From the NCBI GenBank assembly GCA_034509755.1, contig CM067553.1:47744110-47808109 (forward strand): 64,000 bases of DNA. The letters run 5' to 3'. Each line of letters opens with the position of its first letter. Within the stretch, counting starts at the first letter, position 1. Both the position numbers and the translations under genes were made by a program. The stretch is from Anisodus tanguticus. Its lineage: Eukaryota > Streptophyta > Magnoliopsida > Solanales > Solanaceae. Positions 11,081 to 22,562 of this stretch are shown here, one piece after another. The notes beneath the pieces were generated by a model. It worked only from the letters and a program-made list of their open reading frames with translations, searched no databases and was not told where the DNA came from.

Positions 11081-11642
11081 TGTTTTCCGGTGAAAATGAT
11101 TCTAACCTAAAATACAGTTTGAGATTTGTACTCAATAGTTTAAAGACAAGTAGGTTGTATCCGATCCGGAGACCCTCTTGATTGAGTCTGGGATTGATAT
11201 TTAGGTTACGGATATGTGAGATTTAAAAGCACAAGTAAAAAATATGATAGTAAGCAAGTAAAGAAAATTAATAGGTTAGATATGAAAATAAGCTATGAAT
11301 CGAATAAGAGCCGAAGCTAAGAATCGTGTATTATCTTGAGAGAGATCTGAACTACAAGTGTAACCGTAGATAGAATATAATGTGTCATTCTTCTCTTCTA
11401 AGTCTTGCATATATAAGACAAAATTTAGAATAGTATGACCCTAGAGAGTTGTGGCGACGTGAGCATACTGACGTCACTACACCCATGCGCGCTGCGACAC
11501 TCTAATCTAGGTAAGCTTATGTCATGGGAGTTATTGGAAGTGAAGGACAACTATGGAGATCCTTTGGGGATATTGGAGTTTTCGGAACCACAAAACTTTT
11601 TGTATACGCTTAATGCCCCCGGATGCATTTCTACCCCATACA
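11081..11642 (-). repeat. gypsy 3' LTR
   Basis: Plus-strand start TGTTTTCCGGTGAAAATG and end ACCCCATACA. It is collinear with 18231-18791 over its full length with scattered substitutions. The GAGTC target duplication lies immediately to the left. Confidence 0.92.
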
Positions 11643-11994
11643 GATAGTCTCTCACTTTTCGGGACTCTTGAACTCATGGGACTGGGAAGTGGAAGAGTAT
11701 GCACGCCTTTTCAAAAAAGACCTATCTACGGGAAGAGAAACGTCACATCCTTTCACCGCCAGACGCTTCGTCAGTTGATCATTTAATGTACTTAGTCACT
11801 CAATTGACAGTGCCCCTTCTGATACACCGATTGATGCTTACTGATAAGGCACGCCTCTCTGATTTCTATTAATAATGATTATTCTCACGTCTATATAAAC
11901 TAGCAATCCCAATGAATTTTCCTCACTTTCATCTTCAATCTCCTTCTTCTTGCAACTTCAGTCTCCTGCCTCTTTCACTTTTTACCCTTAAAAA

Positions 11995-12800
11995 ATGTCT
12001 ACTTCTTCATCATCTTCCTCTGTTACTTCTGATGACCTTACCCTTGAAATAATGAGGGCAGAGCTAGGTCCATCCCACCTCCAGCCGTCATCATCCAATG
12101 TTATCCAGGTCATTGACTTGGGCTCTATTACTTCGGAAATCATCTCTCCCATTTTCTATTTTGAGAGGGATTTCCATGTAAACCTCCACCTTGAATATGT
12201 GGAGGATGTGATCTCATTAATTGATGATTTTGTTATCCCTCAAGTCCGTATCAATTGCGGATGGGGCTTGGATGTTGATATTTTTCCTCATTTGTTCAAT
12301 ACTAGCATTACTCGGCACATCCCTGGGATACCGCTTATTTACATCTACCCGTTTACCATCAGTTTTGGTCTCACAATCCATCGGGTGATGGAGGCCTTCT
12401 CTTATAGATACGGTGTATGTTCATGGCATTTAGCCCCACAGGCATGAAGAATAGTCCGCTGCTTGCAGCATTTGACGGATCTCGCCCACCTTCCATTTAC
12501 TCTGGATCACCTAATCCATCTCTATTCCCCCGGGATACTTCGCAGAGGAATAATTAATTTATCTTTCAGGGCTCCAGAGCCCTTATTACAAATGTCAAGA
12601 ACAATCATGACCGGGGACGGTATGATCGGTTCGTGATGATTCCTACCCACCGTCTTCAGGGCACTAATTTTGACCCCTTGCCGGGGCATTGGAATAACGC
12701 TCGTAAGTAACTTTCTTCCTCTCTTTTGTGACTGACTCATTTTTCTTCCTTGCAGCGGCCCCTGTGGTCCCTAAGCCCCTGCTCGACATCTTTGATTGAT
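11995..12800 (+). pseudogene. antisense extra ORF (aORF) of the gypsy element
   Basis: It starts at the ATG at 11995 (MSTSSSSSSVTSDDLTLEIM), is open to 12447, and continues in decayed form. The segment IYIYPFTISFGLTIHRVMEAF, then FVMIPTHRLQGTNF and DPLPGHWNNAR, resembles the putative gypsy-type transposon domain (Pfam PF04195 family, recalled from knowledge, not searched) known from antisense ORFs of Tat/Retand elements. After WNNAR there is a donor GTAAGT (about 12701) and an acceptor CCTTGCAG (about 12756), followed by APVVPKP, so the ORF seems to carry a short intron. The function is unknown in the family. It lies between the 3' LTR and the integrase and runs opposite to gag-pol, so it would need its own promoter, possibly in the LTR. 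Confidence 0.68.
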
Positions 12801-13067
12801 TGATGAGATTACTCTATGCCTCTTAGGACACTAAACGGTCTTGGAGGGCCCTCTTTGTCATTGCTTCTTTGTTAGATTCCTCGGTGGTTTGAGTGCAACG
12901 GAAGCTGGATTCTCCCACTTCTACGGATATTAGGGCCTCAGCTCCATATACTAAGGAGAAAGGGGTTTCCCCGTGCTCATCTTAGTTGTGGTTCTGTAAG
13001 CCCATAATACCCCTGACAGTTCTTCCAACCACTTGCCTTTTGATTTTTTCAACCTCTTATTAATGCT

Positions 13068-13620
13068 TTAGATGATAGTCTTATTAGGTGACTCTGCTTG
13101 TCCATTTGCACACCAGTGATATGGCGATGAGGTGACCCTTTTGATGTTCAACCCTTTTAAGAACTTAGTGACCTTCTTTTCTATTAATTGTCGGTCGTTG
13201 TTACAAAAGACCTCTTCTGGTATCCTGAATCGATAGACGATATGATTCCAAATGAAGTATATGACTTGTCTTTCGTGAATCTTTTTATACACTTTATCTT
13301 TCACCCATTTTGAGAAATAGTAAGTTAAAATCAGCATGAACCTCTTGTCCCCCACAGCTCCCTACAGCGGGCCTACGACATCCATACCTCATTTTATGAA
13401 TGGCCATGGAACCACTACCAAGTGGAGGGGTTCAGCAAGTTGATGTATTATCGGAGAATGCTGCTGATATTTCTCGCATTTCTGTACATAAACCTTTGAG
13501 TCTTCTTCCATCCGAGTCCAGTAATAATGAGCCCTCATTATCTTTTTCACTAATGAATCATACCCGACGTGATTCCCGCAGTTTCCCTCATGTAGCTCTC
13601 GTATCACTTACTCGGCCTCT
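13068..13620 (-). pseudogene. gypsy integrase, decayed
   Basis: 13389-13607 carries the HHCC zinc region (HEGNCGNHVGYDSLVKKI, then QKCEKYQQH; the last Cys is replaced by Tyr). 13068-13355 carries the core (YFSKWV, FCNNDRQ, SSPYHWCANGQAES). The first catalytic Asp of the usual TDYFTKW word reads Tyr here (LTYYFSKW), and NDR retains the second Asp. The two parts are separated by a stop. Catalytically dead by sequence. Confidence 0.85.
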
Positions 13621-13868
13621 ACTGGCCCTAAATATTTAGCCAAGGGCCTGAGGTAGGATCTTCTGTACAACTCCCTTTCATACATATAATACTTAGTTGC
13701 TTTGGTTGTCAATGCCCAAGATTCCTTGGTATCACCCGCGAGAGTCCCTGTCTGCAGATAATTGATAATATCATTCTGTTAGTCCTAAGTGAGGCTGGCA
13801 AAATTTACCTTGTGCAAGCCAGAGTCCAGGACGGAGCATAGGAGATGGACTACAGACTTTGATTCTCA

Positions 13869-15560
13869 CTAAGTTGCCACGGATGACGAGCCTAGGTTGG
13901 CCAAGGCATCAGTTTTAAAGTTCATCTCTCGCGGGATTTGCACCACTTTCCATTTTTGAAATCTAGCCAATAGAGAGGCGATTTTGCTTAAGTGTTCCTG
14001 CATTTGGTTGACTTTGGCCTCGTATTTTCCCAATATTTGATTGACAATCAACTATGAGTCACTCTTGAGCTCGATATTTTCAGCTTTGAGTCCCCGATCC
14101 AGTTCAAAACCTGCAAACACAGCCTCATACACGGCCTCATTGTTAGTAAAAGAAACACATTTAATAGCTTACCTGATTGTGGACCTCGAGAGGGCGACAA
14201 GGATAATCTCTAGCCCGATGCCTTTCATGCTCGTGGCCTCATTTGTATATAGGACCCATTCCTCGGATGCTATTTCGATTTCCTAAACTGCCTCCGTGTG
14301 ATCCTGAGGCATCATACCTGAGCTATAATCGGTCATGAAGCCGGCCAAGGCCTGAGATTTAATAGCGATTTGGGGTTAGTAGGTGATATCGTACCTGTAA
14401 ATTTCAATTGACCAACTTTCCAGCCCGCCCAAAAGTTCGGGCTTATGAAATATATTTCTTAAAGTGAAAGTGGTGACCATACATATGGGGTGACATTGAA
14501 AATATGGCCTCGTTTTACGAGACACGACTACCAGGGCCAAAGCTAGCTTCTCAAGGTGAGAGTACAGGGCTTCGGTCTCTGTTAAGACCTTGCTGGTATA
14601 ATAAACAGGAGATTGTGTACCCTTTTTCTTATCGAACAAGCACATCACTTTACAGCGGTTTCAAATACAATGAGGTAAATCAGCAGTGGTTCCTTCTCAT
14701 CTGGTTTTTCGAGCAGGGGAGGGTTTGTCAGGTACTTCTTCAGGTCCTTTAAGGCTTGTTGGCATTTCGAGGTCCATTGGAAGTCTTTATTTTTTCAATA
14801 AGCTGGAGAATTTTTGAGACCATTTGGATGACCTGGATATGAACCTCCCCAAGTCTATTATTCTTCCGGTCAGTCGTTGCACTTCTCGAGCACTGCTGAG
14901 TACCTATGGTATTTGCTCTACGGCCCAAATGTGATCCGGGTTGGATTCAATGCCCATGTTAGACACCACAAAGCCTAGGAACTTTCCTAAGCCCACCCCA
15001 AAAACGCACCTTTCAGGATTTAGCTTGAGGTTGTGCTCTCGGAGGATCTTGAACACTTCATGCAAATTTTTAACATGTTTCTCTGTTTCTAAGGACTTAA
15101 CGATTATGTCATCTAAACAAATCTCCACGTTTCAACCCATCTGATGGCGGAACATCCGCTGGGTCAGTTGGTGGAAAATAGTCCCTGTATTTTTTAAGCT
15201 TAATAGCATAATAATATAGCAATAAGTTTTGTGCTCCATTATGAATGAAGTATCTTCCTGGTCCGATGGGTTCAGCCGTATCTGTCCAAACCCTGTGAAT
15301 ACATCCATGAAGTTGATCAGTTCATGCCCAGCCACCACATCGACAACACGATCCAGGTGGGGCATAGGGTATGAGATCCTCAGGCAAGCTTTGTTTAAGT
15401 CCTTTATATATAAAAACATTTGAAAGGTTTCAGGTTTTTTAGGGAGTACCACTACATTTCCAGCTAGTCTGGGTATTTTACCTCTCGGACCACTCCTAAC
15501 TGGATGAGTCGTGCTACTTCTTCTTTGACGAATTGGCTTCATTCCGCTGATAGTAGGCAT
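13869..15560 (-). pseudogene. gypsy reverse transcriptase and RNase H, decayed
   Basis: RT runs from about 15560 (KKPETFQMFLYIKDLNKACL, then YPMPHLDRVVDVVAGHELIN, MDVFTGFGQIRL) to 14904. The active-site box reads CLDDIIVKS instead of the usual YxDD, with a stop just before it. RNase H and connection words follow at 14376-14648 (SPVYYTSKVLTETEALYSHL) and 13869-14051 (ILGKYEAKVNQMQEHL, PREMNFKTDALANL), the archaeal-type second RNase H typical of Tat elements. Several frameshifts lie between the parts. Confidence 0.85.
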
Positions 15561-16349
15561 CTTTTTTGCTTAATGGGCTGACAATTCGGGTCCATATTTA
15601 GCTTGTGGATGGCCAATTCTGGGGGCACACCTGTGATATCTAATACTGACCAAGTGAAGTTGCTGATATTATTATTTAAGCAATCAAATTTTTCTTGAAC
15701 CTGGGGTTTAGGCCCGAGCCCATGGATACCTACTCCTCGAGCCTATTTGGTCGACAAAAGGTTAGCTCGAGATCTTCTGCTATGAATCTTCATACATCCG
15801 ACTCTTCTGGTGCCATAAACCCTTAGGGTATTCGGTCTACCGGATCCTCTAGGTAGAGGGCTCCTACTAGGTTCCTATTTTTGCTCGATCTAAAGTTGAT
15901 CCCGAAATCAAGCACCTGTGATTTCTATCTGTCATTTATTATTGAGTCACCCTGCCTGTCAACCAGGATAATTTCTGTTGGGTTGGCTTTGACATCTCCT
16001 CGTACCACAACTACTCCCTAGGGCGTCGAGAATTTTATAGCCTGATGAAAGATAGACGGAACTACCATCATGACTTGCATCCATGGCCTCCTAATTACCA
16101 CATTGTAAGGCATTCCTCCTTCGAGGACATCAAACAAAGATTTTATCGACACTTCTTGCACATGCGTTTCCAGCTAAATTTGTCCCCGAGTCATTTCGTT
16201 AAATAGGTTAAAGCAAGTCAAAACTTTTACTAAACAAAGATGTTATCGACACTCCTTGCACATGTGTTTCCAGCTAAATCTGTCCCCGAGTCATTTCGCT
16301 AAATAGGTTGAAGCAAGTCAAAACTTTTACTACAGGGGTTATTTGCCAG
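15561..16349 (-). pseudogene. gypsy protease-to-RT linker region, decayed
   Basis: Continuation of pol between protease and RT on the minus strand. No frame stays open for long. It includes the 100-bp tandem duplication at 16132-16331. No independent gene was recognised. Confidence 0.5.
16132..16331. repeat. 100-bp tandem duplication inside the gypsy element
   Basis: AAACAAAGAT(T/G)TTATCGACAC starts at 16132 and again at 16232. The two 100-bp units match apart from a few substitutions, both ending AAAACTTTTACTA. 100 is not a multiple of 3, so the duplication shifts the reading frame. Confidence 0.85.
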
Positions 16350-18145
16350 GCAAGCTGCATTTCCTTGATTACACGGAGTTGCACAACATTCACGATGCTA
16401 CCTGGATCAACGAGCGCACGCTCAATGTTAAATTAAAATATTTGAATAGAAATTACCAGAGCATCGGCGATGCTTTCTCGCTCCACTCTTCTAAAGACGA
16501 TAGGGTCCTCAGGTTCGTTCCTCCTCCTTTTTTGGGATGGAGATGGACCCTCGTACTATTGCGCTAGAGACACTGCCCTTATCGTTGTTCCTTCGGCGAT
16601 CATATTTATCTCTCCCCACTGAGCTAGACGTTCTCGTGAAGTCCCAGTCCCCTCTCTAACATACTTAGATCGGTTACTGAAGAATTCCTTTAGATGACCC
16701 CTTCTTAATATATTTTCTACCTCAAACCTTAAGTACTTGCAATCATCCATTGAATGGCCCAGGATCCCGTGGAATTCACACCAAAGCTATATGTCCACAC
16801 CCCACTTATTTGGGTTAGACTGAACTCTCATCGGGAACCAGACCTCATTCATGTTTTTCATAGCCATGACCAAATCCACGACCTCAACATTAAAGTTATA
16901 GGAGGCCATGCTCGACAGCCCTGAGTTATTTGCGGACTTCTTTTGTGATGCTTCCATTTCTCTTCTGGGCTTACCTTGATCATACCTTGGTTTATTTAGT
17001 CAACCTTCATGCCTAGGTGACAGTGGAGTTGAATAAGGTTCATATCATCCCCTAGGGTCCCTTTTATTGTATGGAGGAGGGGGCATTACGAAATCTCCCC
17101 TGTTGTCCCCTCCTACTCTGATCCCTTGATCAGCCTCAATCCTTATCTTAGCAGTATATTTGTTGTTCACTTTATTCTAGGAATTGGCCAGGAACTCCTT
17201 TAAGCTTTCTTTTAATTTTCTCTACACGTCTGAACTATCGATGTTCAGGCCATCAGTGAATGTTATGGCAGCCCAATCTTTGGAGATCGCAAATAGCTGC
17301 ATCCTCTACCGGTGGAAGTGCTCCACAAAGTTGTAGAGTAATTCATCCTTCCTTTGCTTTATAGTAAAGATATTTGCCTTGTGGGTTTCGACCCTCCGGG
17401 CCCCAGCATTGGCTTTAACGAATGCATCTGCAAGAGCAGCAAAAGAATCAATGGAGTTTTCAAGTAAGAGAGTATACTATGAGAGTGCTCCATATGTGAG
17501 CGTTTGGCTGAATTTTTTCAACATAACAGATTTGATTTGATGTTGTTGTAGGTCATGTCCGGTGATCGTGTCCTCGAAATTCATGATGTGTTCATCCGGG
17601 TCTGTCATGTCGTCATACTTGGGTATGTCAGGCATTCTGAACTTCTCTGGATGAATTCTGGAGACTCATTTTCTTTATAGGGTATCTTCTCGTACTTCCT
17701 TGCCACAACCCCCTTTTACATATGAGGGGTCCCTGGTATCTGGCTCATCCTTTCTTGGAGATCCTTCTAGCGTAGCGAGTCTTAATAGATCCACTTCTGG
17801 CATCACAGGTTACGTCCTCCCCACGTTTGCTGCAGATCCGTCGAGGGCTCACGCATCTTCTATTTCTTCTGCCGGGTGGCAATTCGGTGCTGTCCCAGAT
17901 AAAGATCTTAGGAACTTCTCCATGCGTTCCATTATGCCACTGGTTTCTGAAAGGATTGTGGCCAATTCATCTTCCGAGGGGGCACCCTCTTCTTTGAACA
18001 TCCCCTCTAATTTGGAGTGTGGTTCTCTTTTTCTCTTCTTGGGGTACCACTCCTTAGGTCGCACCTCACGACTCTCTGCTAGATGGCTTCGAGCATCTTC
18101 CTTGTCTCTAGACTTGCTTGCTTTTGGGTTTTTTTTTTTTGCGTG
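16350..18145 (-). pseudogene. gypsy gag and protease, decayed
   Basis: The gag start region is at 17849-18064 (MFKEEGAPSEDELATILSET). The gag core follows at about 17060-17640 (DEHIMNFEDTITGHDLQQHQ, FAALADAFVKANAGARRVET, RKDELLYNFVEHFHR) and then a region with RRGHLKEFFSNRSKY at 16556-16750. A protease-like LVDPGSIVNVVQLRVI lies at about 16370-16425, where the usual D(S/T)G reads DPGS. Many stops interrupt it. Confidence 0.75.
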
Positions 18146-18230
18146 ACATGTTCATTTTGGGGTTTTCAAGAAAATCAGCTACAGATCGAGACAATTCCAC
18201 AACTGTCTATCCCCACAAATAATGTCAAAC

Positions 18231-18791
18231 TATTTTCTGGTGAAAATGATTCAAACAAAAAATACAGTTAGAGATTTGTATTCAAGGGCTTAAAAATAAG
18301 TAGGTTGTATCTGATCCGGAGACCCTCTTGATTGATTCCGGGATTGATATTTAGGTTACGGATATGTGAGATTTAAAAGCACAAGTAAAAAATATGATAG
18401 TAAGAAAATAAATAAAATTAATAGGTTAGATCTGAAAATAAGCTATGAATCGAATAAGAGCCAAAGCTAAGAATCGTGTATTAGCTTGAGAGAGATCTAA
18501 CTTACAAGTGTGAGCTTAGAGAGAATACAATGTGTATTTCTTCTCTTTTAAGTCTTGCATATATAAAACAAAACTTAGACTATTATGACCCTAGAGAGTT
18601 GTGGCGACGTGAGCATACTGACGTCACTACACCCACACGTGCGCGACACTCTGATCAAGGTAAGCTGATGTGACGCGAATTGTTGGGAGTGATGAACAGC
18701 TGTGAAAATCCTTTGGGGACATTGGAGTTTCTGAAACCACAAAACTTCTTACCTACGCTTAATGGCCCCGGATACATTTCTACCCCATACA
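18231..18791 (-). repeat. gypsy 5' LTR
   Basis: Collinear with 11081-11642. The plus-strand start reads TATTTTCTGGTG (the usual TG mutated to TA) and the end ACCCCATACA, followed by the target duplication GAGTC at 18792-18796. Confidence 0.92.
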
Positions 18792-19079
18792 GAGTCATAA
18801 TCCAATTCTGGTACTAAAAAATGGGTGATTTTGTTATCAAAGATGTATAATATAGATAAAAATGTAAAGGATGTGGGTAGAATATAGATACAAAAGTGTA
18901 TGCTCTTTTTAGCTTTTGTATGGTAACTTTTACGTTTGAAACAAAAAAAGAATAATCCTCAGTCAAGAGTTAAAATTAAAATTTAAAATAGCAAGGCACT
19001 TGTCCAACCTGATTCCTTTCCCTTTCCTCTGAATTTATCAACAACTCATTATTATTCTCTCTTTTTTGTTTGTTATAAA

Positions 19080-20860
19080 TAGGGCTGGCCAGTGGGCCGG
19101 GTCGGCCCGGTCCCGGTCCTGATCTGATCCCGCCCGTCCCGCCGCTAGCCCGATCCTGCCGACCCGCCCTGATCCCGCCCGTCCCCCTCCCCTTTGCAAA
19201 AGATATCCGTTGCACAACAACCATTTTATATTTTGGCCGTTGTGCAACAGCCACTATTTTGCCCCCCCCCCCCTCCCCCAAACCCCCCATATCCCCTTAA
19301 TATTTATTTTAACTCCTAAGTTAATATATTTACACTTTAATCCAATTTTCCAACTATAAATACCTCATTTTCTCTTCATCTTTCTCACAAATCTTCCAAC
19401 AATCTCTCAATTTATCTCTCTACAATTCTACATTGTCTACTAAATATTATATTTTTTTGCTCATTTATATCAAAGTTAAAAATTTGGGAGTGAAGTTGGC
19501 AACTAGCTTGAGGATCATCCATCGAGCAAAGCTTCAATTTTCAACTTTGATTACAAGTCAGCGTTTGGTACCTTCGTTCCTTATTTAAATTATTATTGTT
19601 ACTTTATCTTAATTACCGCACTTAATTTCATTATCTTTAATTATTTATTTGCATAATTAAAATGGTAGGATTAAGAGGTATGTTTAAGGATAAGAGTAAG
19701 GGTGCTTCTTCCAGTAGGGGTAACAAGGGCATGGGTACTTCTTCTAGTCATCCTATTCCTAGACATGATGATTTGATAGATTACACTCATATAGATGAAA
19801 CTGATTTTTTTAATGATATACCATTAGACGATGATATATATTCTGCAACTCAACCAGACTTTAATTTAGAATATAATATAGATGACACACCCACTAAAGT
19901 AGATGACACCCACTAGTGCATCTTCTCAAACTGAAACTGAAACGTCTGCTATTCCCCCTAGTATGAAATTGAAACCTCCACAGACTTTAATTTTTTAATG
20001 GGATTTTTTTTATAAGGACCAAGAGAATCAAGTAGTTAGATGCCAAATTTATAAAAATGTTTATAAATTTAAAATGGGAAAAGGTCAGGGTGGGACGGGA
20101 AGTTTATTGAGACATGTACAAAGTTTTCACAAAGCTAGGTGGGATGAATACGAGGCTACAAAGTCGGGTGCACCAATGTGCTCTCAGTCGGGACAAGGTT
20201 CACATAGTGTCCGGACCAAGTACAGGGTCAAATTAACCCGATAACAAGGGGAATTGTAGGTCCTAAATGCGATAAACATAGAGATAGGGAAGCAATAGCA
20301 AAATTAGTCAACCGGAGATCAACGAAGAAGATGACGAAAACTACAACGAAATATTATCTGACGGAGGTGGAAGCGACGTCGAGCAATTTGACGAACAAAT
20401 TCCAATTCCAACCGAAGAACCACAAGACATTGTGAAGAAACTAGAAAATGTGTTTATAAATATGTGATTTTTTAATTACAATTTTACTATGTTATTTACA
20501 ATTTTCAACACCACAAAGTTGCAATTTTGAAATTGTATTACAAAAAATTATATTTCTATTAAATATTATAAGAGGCACAAAAACAGCCTTGGGATGTTTT
20601 TATTACACTATCTTGTTCAATTATTGAGATGTTTATATATGTACTTTTTTTAAATAAGTACAAAAAAAAAATCGGAAAACCCGATCACGATTCGACCCCG
20701 CTTCGCCCCGGCCTGATAAGACCGGTCCCCTTTTCCGATGGGACCGGGAACGGGACGGGACATCGGCGGATCCCGCCAATCCCGCTGGAGGACCGGTCCC
20801 GCCCTCCCCCCATCTCGTCGTGTCTCGTTCCGCTGGGACCCGCCCCGTTGGCCACCCCTA
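19080..20860 (+). mobile_element. hAT transposon, internally deleted copy (copy a)
   Basis: The ends TAGGGCTGGCCAGTGGGCC and, inverted, CCGTTGGCCACCCCTA form imperfect terminal inverted repeats. A perfect 8-bp target duplication GTTATAAA flanks it at 19072-19079 and 20861-20868, the hAT hallmark. Both subterminal regions are very GC-rich (repeats of CCCGNCCC). It is the same family as the elements at 51185-54649 and 55298-58756, but about 1.7 kb shorter. The transposase runs from the start (19662) through the BED region and then, near 20310, jumps to the last ~50 codons. Only the catalytic core is missing. Confidence 0.93.
19662..20465 (+). pseudogene. hAT transposase, N- and C-terminal remnants
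   Basis: It begins MVGLRGMFKDKSKGASSSRG, a Ser/Gly-rich N-terminus, followed by an Asp-rich stretch. A degenerate BED-type zinc-finger region (QVVRCQIYKNVYKFKMGKGQ, where the CxxC second Cys is Tyr) is at about 20030-20090. After about 20310 the sequence is the acidic C-terminal tail shared with the longer copies. The catalytic domain and dimerisation domain are deleted. Confidence 0.8.
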
Positions 20861-20868
20861 GTTATAAA

Positions 20869-21839
20869 CACCTTTTTTCAAAAAATTATTATATATATTA
20901 AACCTTGTTAGCGAATTCCCTATTTTGCTGTTGAAAGGAGGCATGTTCTCTGACGAAAATGTTTTTGTCTTTCAGTAATGAATACAATAAATTTTGAATC
21001 ACTTAAAATAAAAACCAACCAAAGTTTCCCCTGAAAATTGAGTTAATATTATCATAATTACTCATATTTTTTTAATTTATGTGATACACTTTTTTTTCTA
21101 TTCCAAAAATGACACCTTTCTGTTTTTTAAAATTATTTAATTTTAATATTTTCATTTGCACTTATTGACATGATTTTTTGGTCCCTCACCACCATCATTT
21201 AAATTAAAAGACATGCATGAACTCCCATGCATCACGGCTTATTTAAAAGGATTACTTTTGTACTTTGCATATATTTATCTTATATACATATTAAAAATCT
21301 TCTTTATTTTTTTAAAATTTCGTGCTTCACATAAATTGAAATGGTGGGGTAACTGTTAAGAAGGTATACTACAATAAGATATTAAGTCATTCCCAACTGA
21401 AAAGGTAGAAAAGGGGAAAAAACAACTTCCAAGAATCCAGCAAATGGATACATATGCTAGCTTGTAGATGATAAGGGGTATACTATTTCAGATAGAAAAC
21501 ACACTATATATGGTCATCTTTAAGAATAAGGAAAAAAGGATGGGCTGGTGCTTTTGATACAATCAAGTGAAAAAAGCAAAAAGGGAATACAATAACCTTA
21601 CACTTTCCGTGACCTATTTTTCTCTTCTTCTTTTTTTTTATAATCGATAAATATAGTGTTTAAGTTTTATATCAAAAAGAGTCCGTTTGATGCACGAAGT
21701 ATCTAGTATTTACACAAAATTTAGGAAAAGGGCAACATTCCCAGCCATGTGAATGTGACATTGGCGGTCTATCCAGACACAATCATAAATGACTGATTTC
21801 ACAACTCTAAATTCTGACTTATAGCATTATTAAAAATCA
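20869..21839. other. AT-rich intergenic stretch, nothing recognised
   Basis: Very AT-rich, with no open frame of note and no terminal repeats I could pair. It probably contains old, eroded transposon sequence. Confidence 0.3.
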
Positions 21840-22090
21840 TTATTTTTTCATTGAATTTTCAACTGAAAAAATTTCAGTGGCTATTCTCATTGAATGTCGG
21901 TGGGAAAAACCTAAACAATAGTGTTTTCACACAAAAAATTATGAAGTTCCTAGTGTTTCAATGGGAACATATTTTCCACCGTGCATTTTTCCAGTGGGCT
22001 GATTTTGTGGAAATGAGGTGAAAAAATCATGTTTTATAATGAAATTTTCCCAATGAATATCGGTGGGGAAAACGTTTGTTTCTAGTAGTG
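21840..22090. mobile_element. CACTA (EnSpm-type) 3' end fragment
   Basis: It ends TTTCTAGTAGTG at 22090, the reverse complement of the CACTACTAGAAA terminus of plant CACTA elements. It is preceded by repeated subterminal words around TCAATGGGAA and (C)GGTGGGGAAAA. No opposite end or transposase was seen. The last ~58 bases are duplicated at 30946-31002. Confidence 0.6.
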
Positions 22091-22430
22091 TTGGCCACAC
22101 AAAGACAATTTTAAATCTATATATTAATTGTGTAAATTATATAATAATTAGATATTATACTATGTATGTTGTTGTATATAATAATTAGATAATTATAAGT
22201 GAATCTTTATAAGTAATGACGTGGTACTATGATTTTGACTATATTGTTCAAATGTTTTTACACTATCAATTAAATTTTTAAGATTGCCTTTTGAGTTATT
22301 TATATGGTCAAGGGATGTATCTAGCCAATTCAGTGGACCTGCAGAGTAAATATTCTTGGATAAAAATTCGAACATGAAAGTGACCCTTTCCTCTTTCATT
22401 GCTATTACCACTTGCACTATGTAAAATATT
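22033..22430. repeat. duplicated flank, copy A
   Basis: The block from about 22033 to 22430 (end of the CACTA fragment, about 300 bp of unique-looking flank, start of the copia LTR) recurs with few differences at about 30946-31343, 8.9 kb downstream in the same orientation. The pararetrovirus lies between the two copies. Confidence 0.88.
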
Positions 22431-22562
22431 TATCATATTTAGTATTATATAATTATGATAAAATTAGGATTTCTGTTGTATAAGGACTCCACATTGTACA
22501 CCTATATATATTTTTTGTATTAATAAGAAAGATTTCCCAAGAGAGATTAATACAATTCTACA
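22400..22562 (+). repeat. copia 5' LTR
   Basis: 163 bp from TGCTATTACCACTTGCAC to ATACAATTCTACA, followed directly by TGGTATCAGAG (from 22563), the initiator-tRNA-Met primer site. It is similar to the inverted LTR at 35163-35320 and more distantly to 41832-41993. Confidence 0.85.

Larger units (their letters stand above)
11081..18791 (-). mobile_element. Ty3/gypsy retrotransposon, Tat/Retand-like
   Basis: Direct LTRs at 11081-11642 and 18231-18791, flanked by the 5-bp target duplication GAGTC (11076-11080 and 18792-18796). On the minus strand the order is gag, protease, RT, RNase H, integrase, the Ty3/gypsy order. Between integrase and the 3' LTR an extra ORF runs the opposite way (plus strand, 11995-12800), as described for Tat-lineage elements. 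The total is about 7.7 kb. All domains contain stops, frameshifts or lost catalytic residues, so the element is dead. The retained target duplication shows the insertion as a whole has not been rearranged. Confidence 0.93.

Noticed and set aside
12522..12740. Minus-strand ORF MSQSQKRGRKLLTS
   Set aside because: Antisense to the decayed aORF, which has recognisable protein words on the plus strand.
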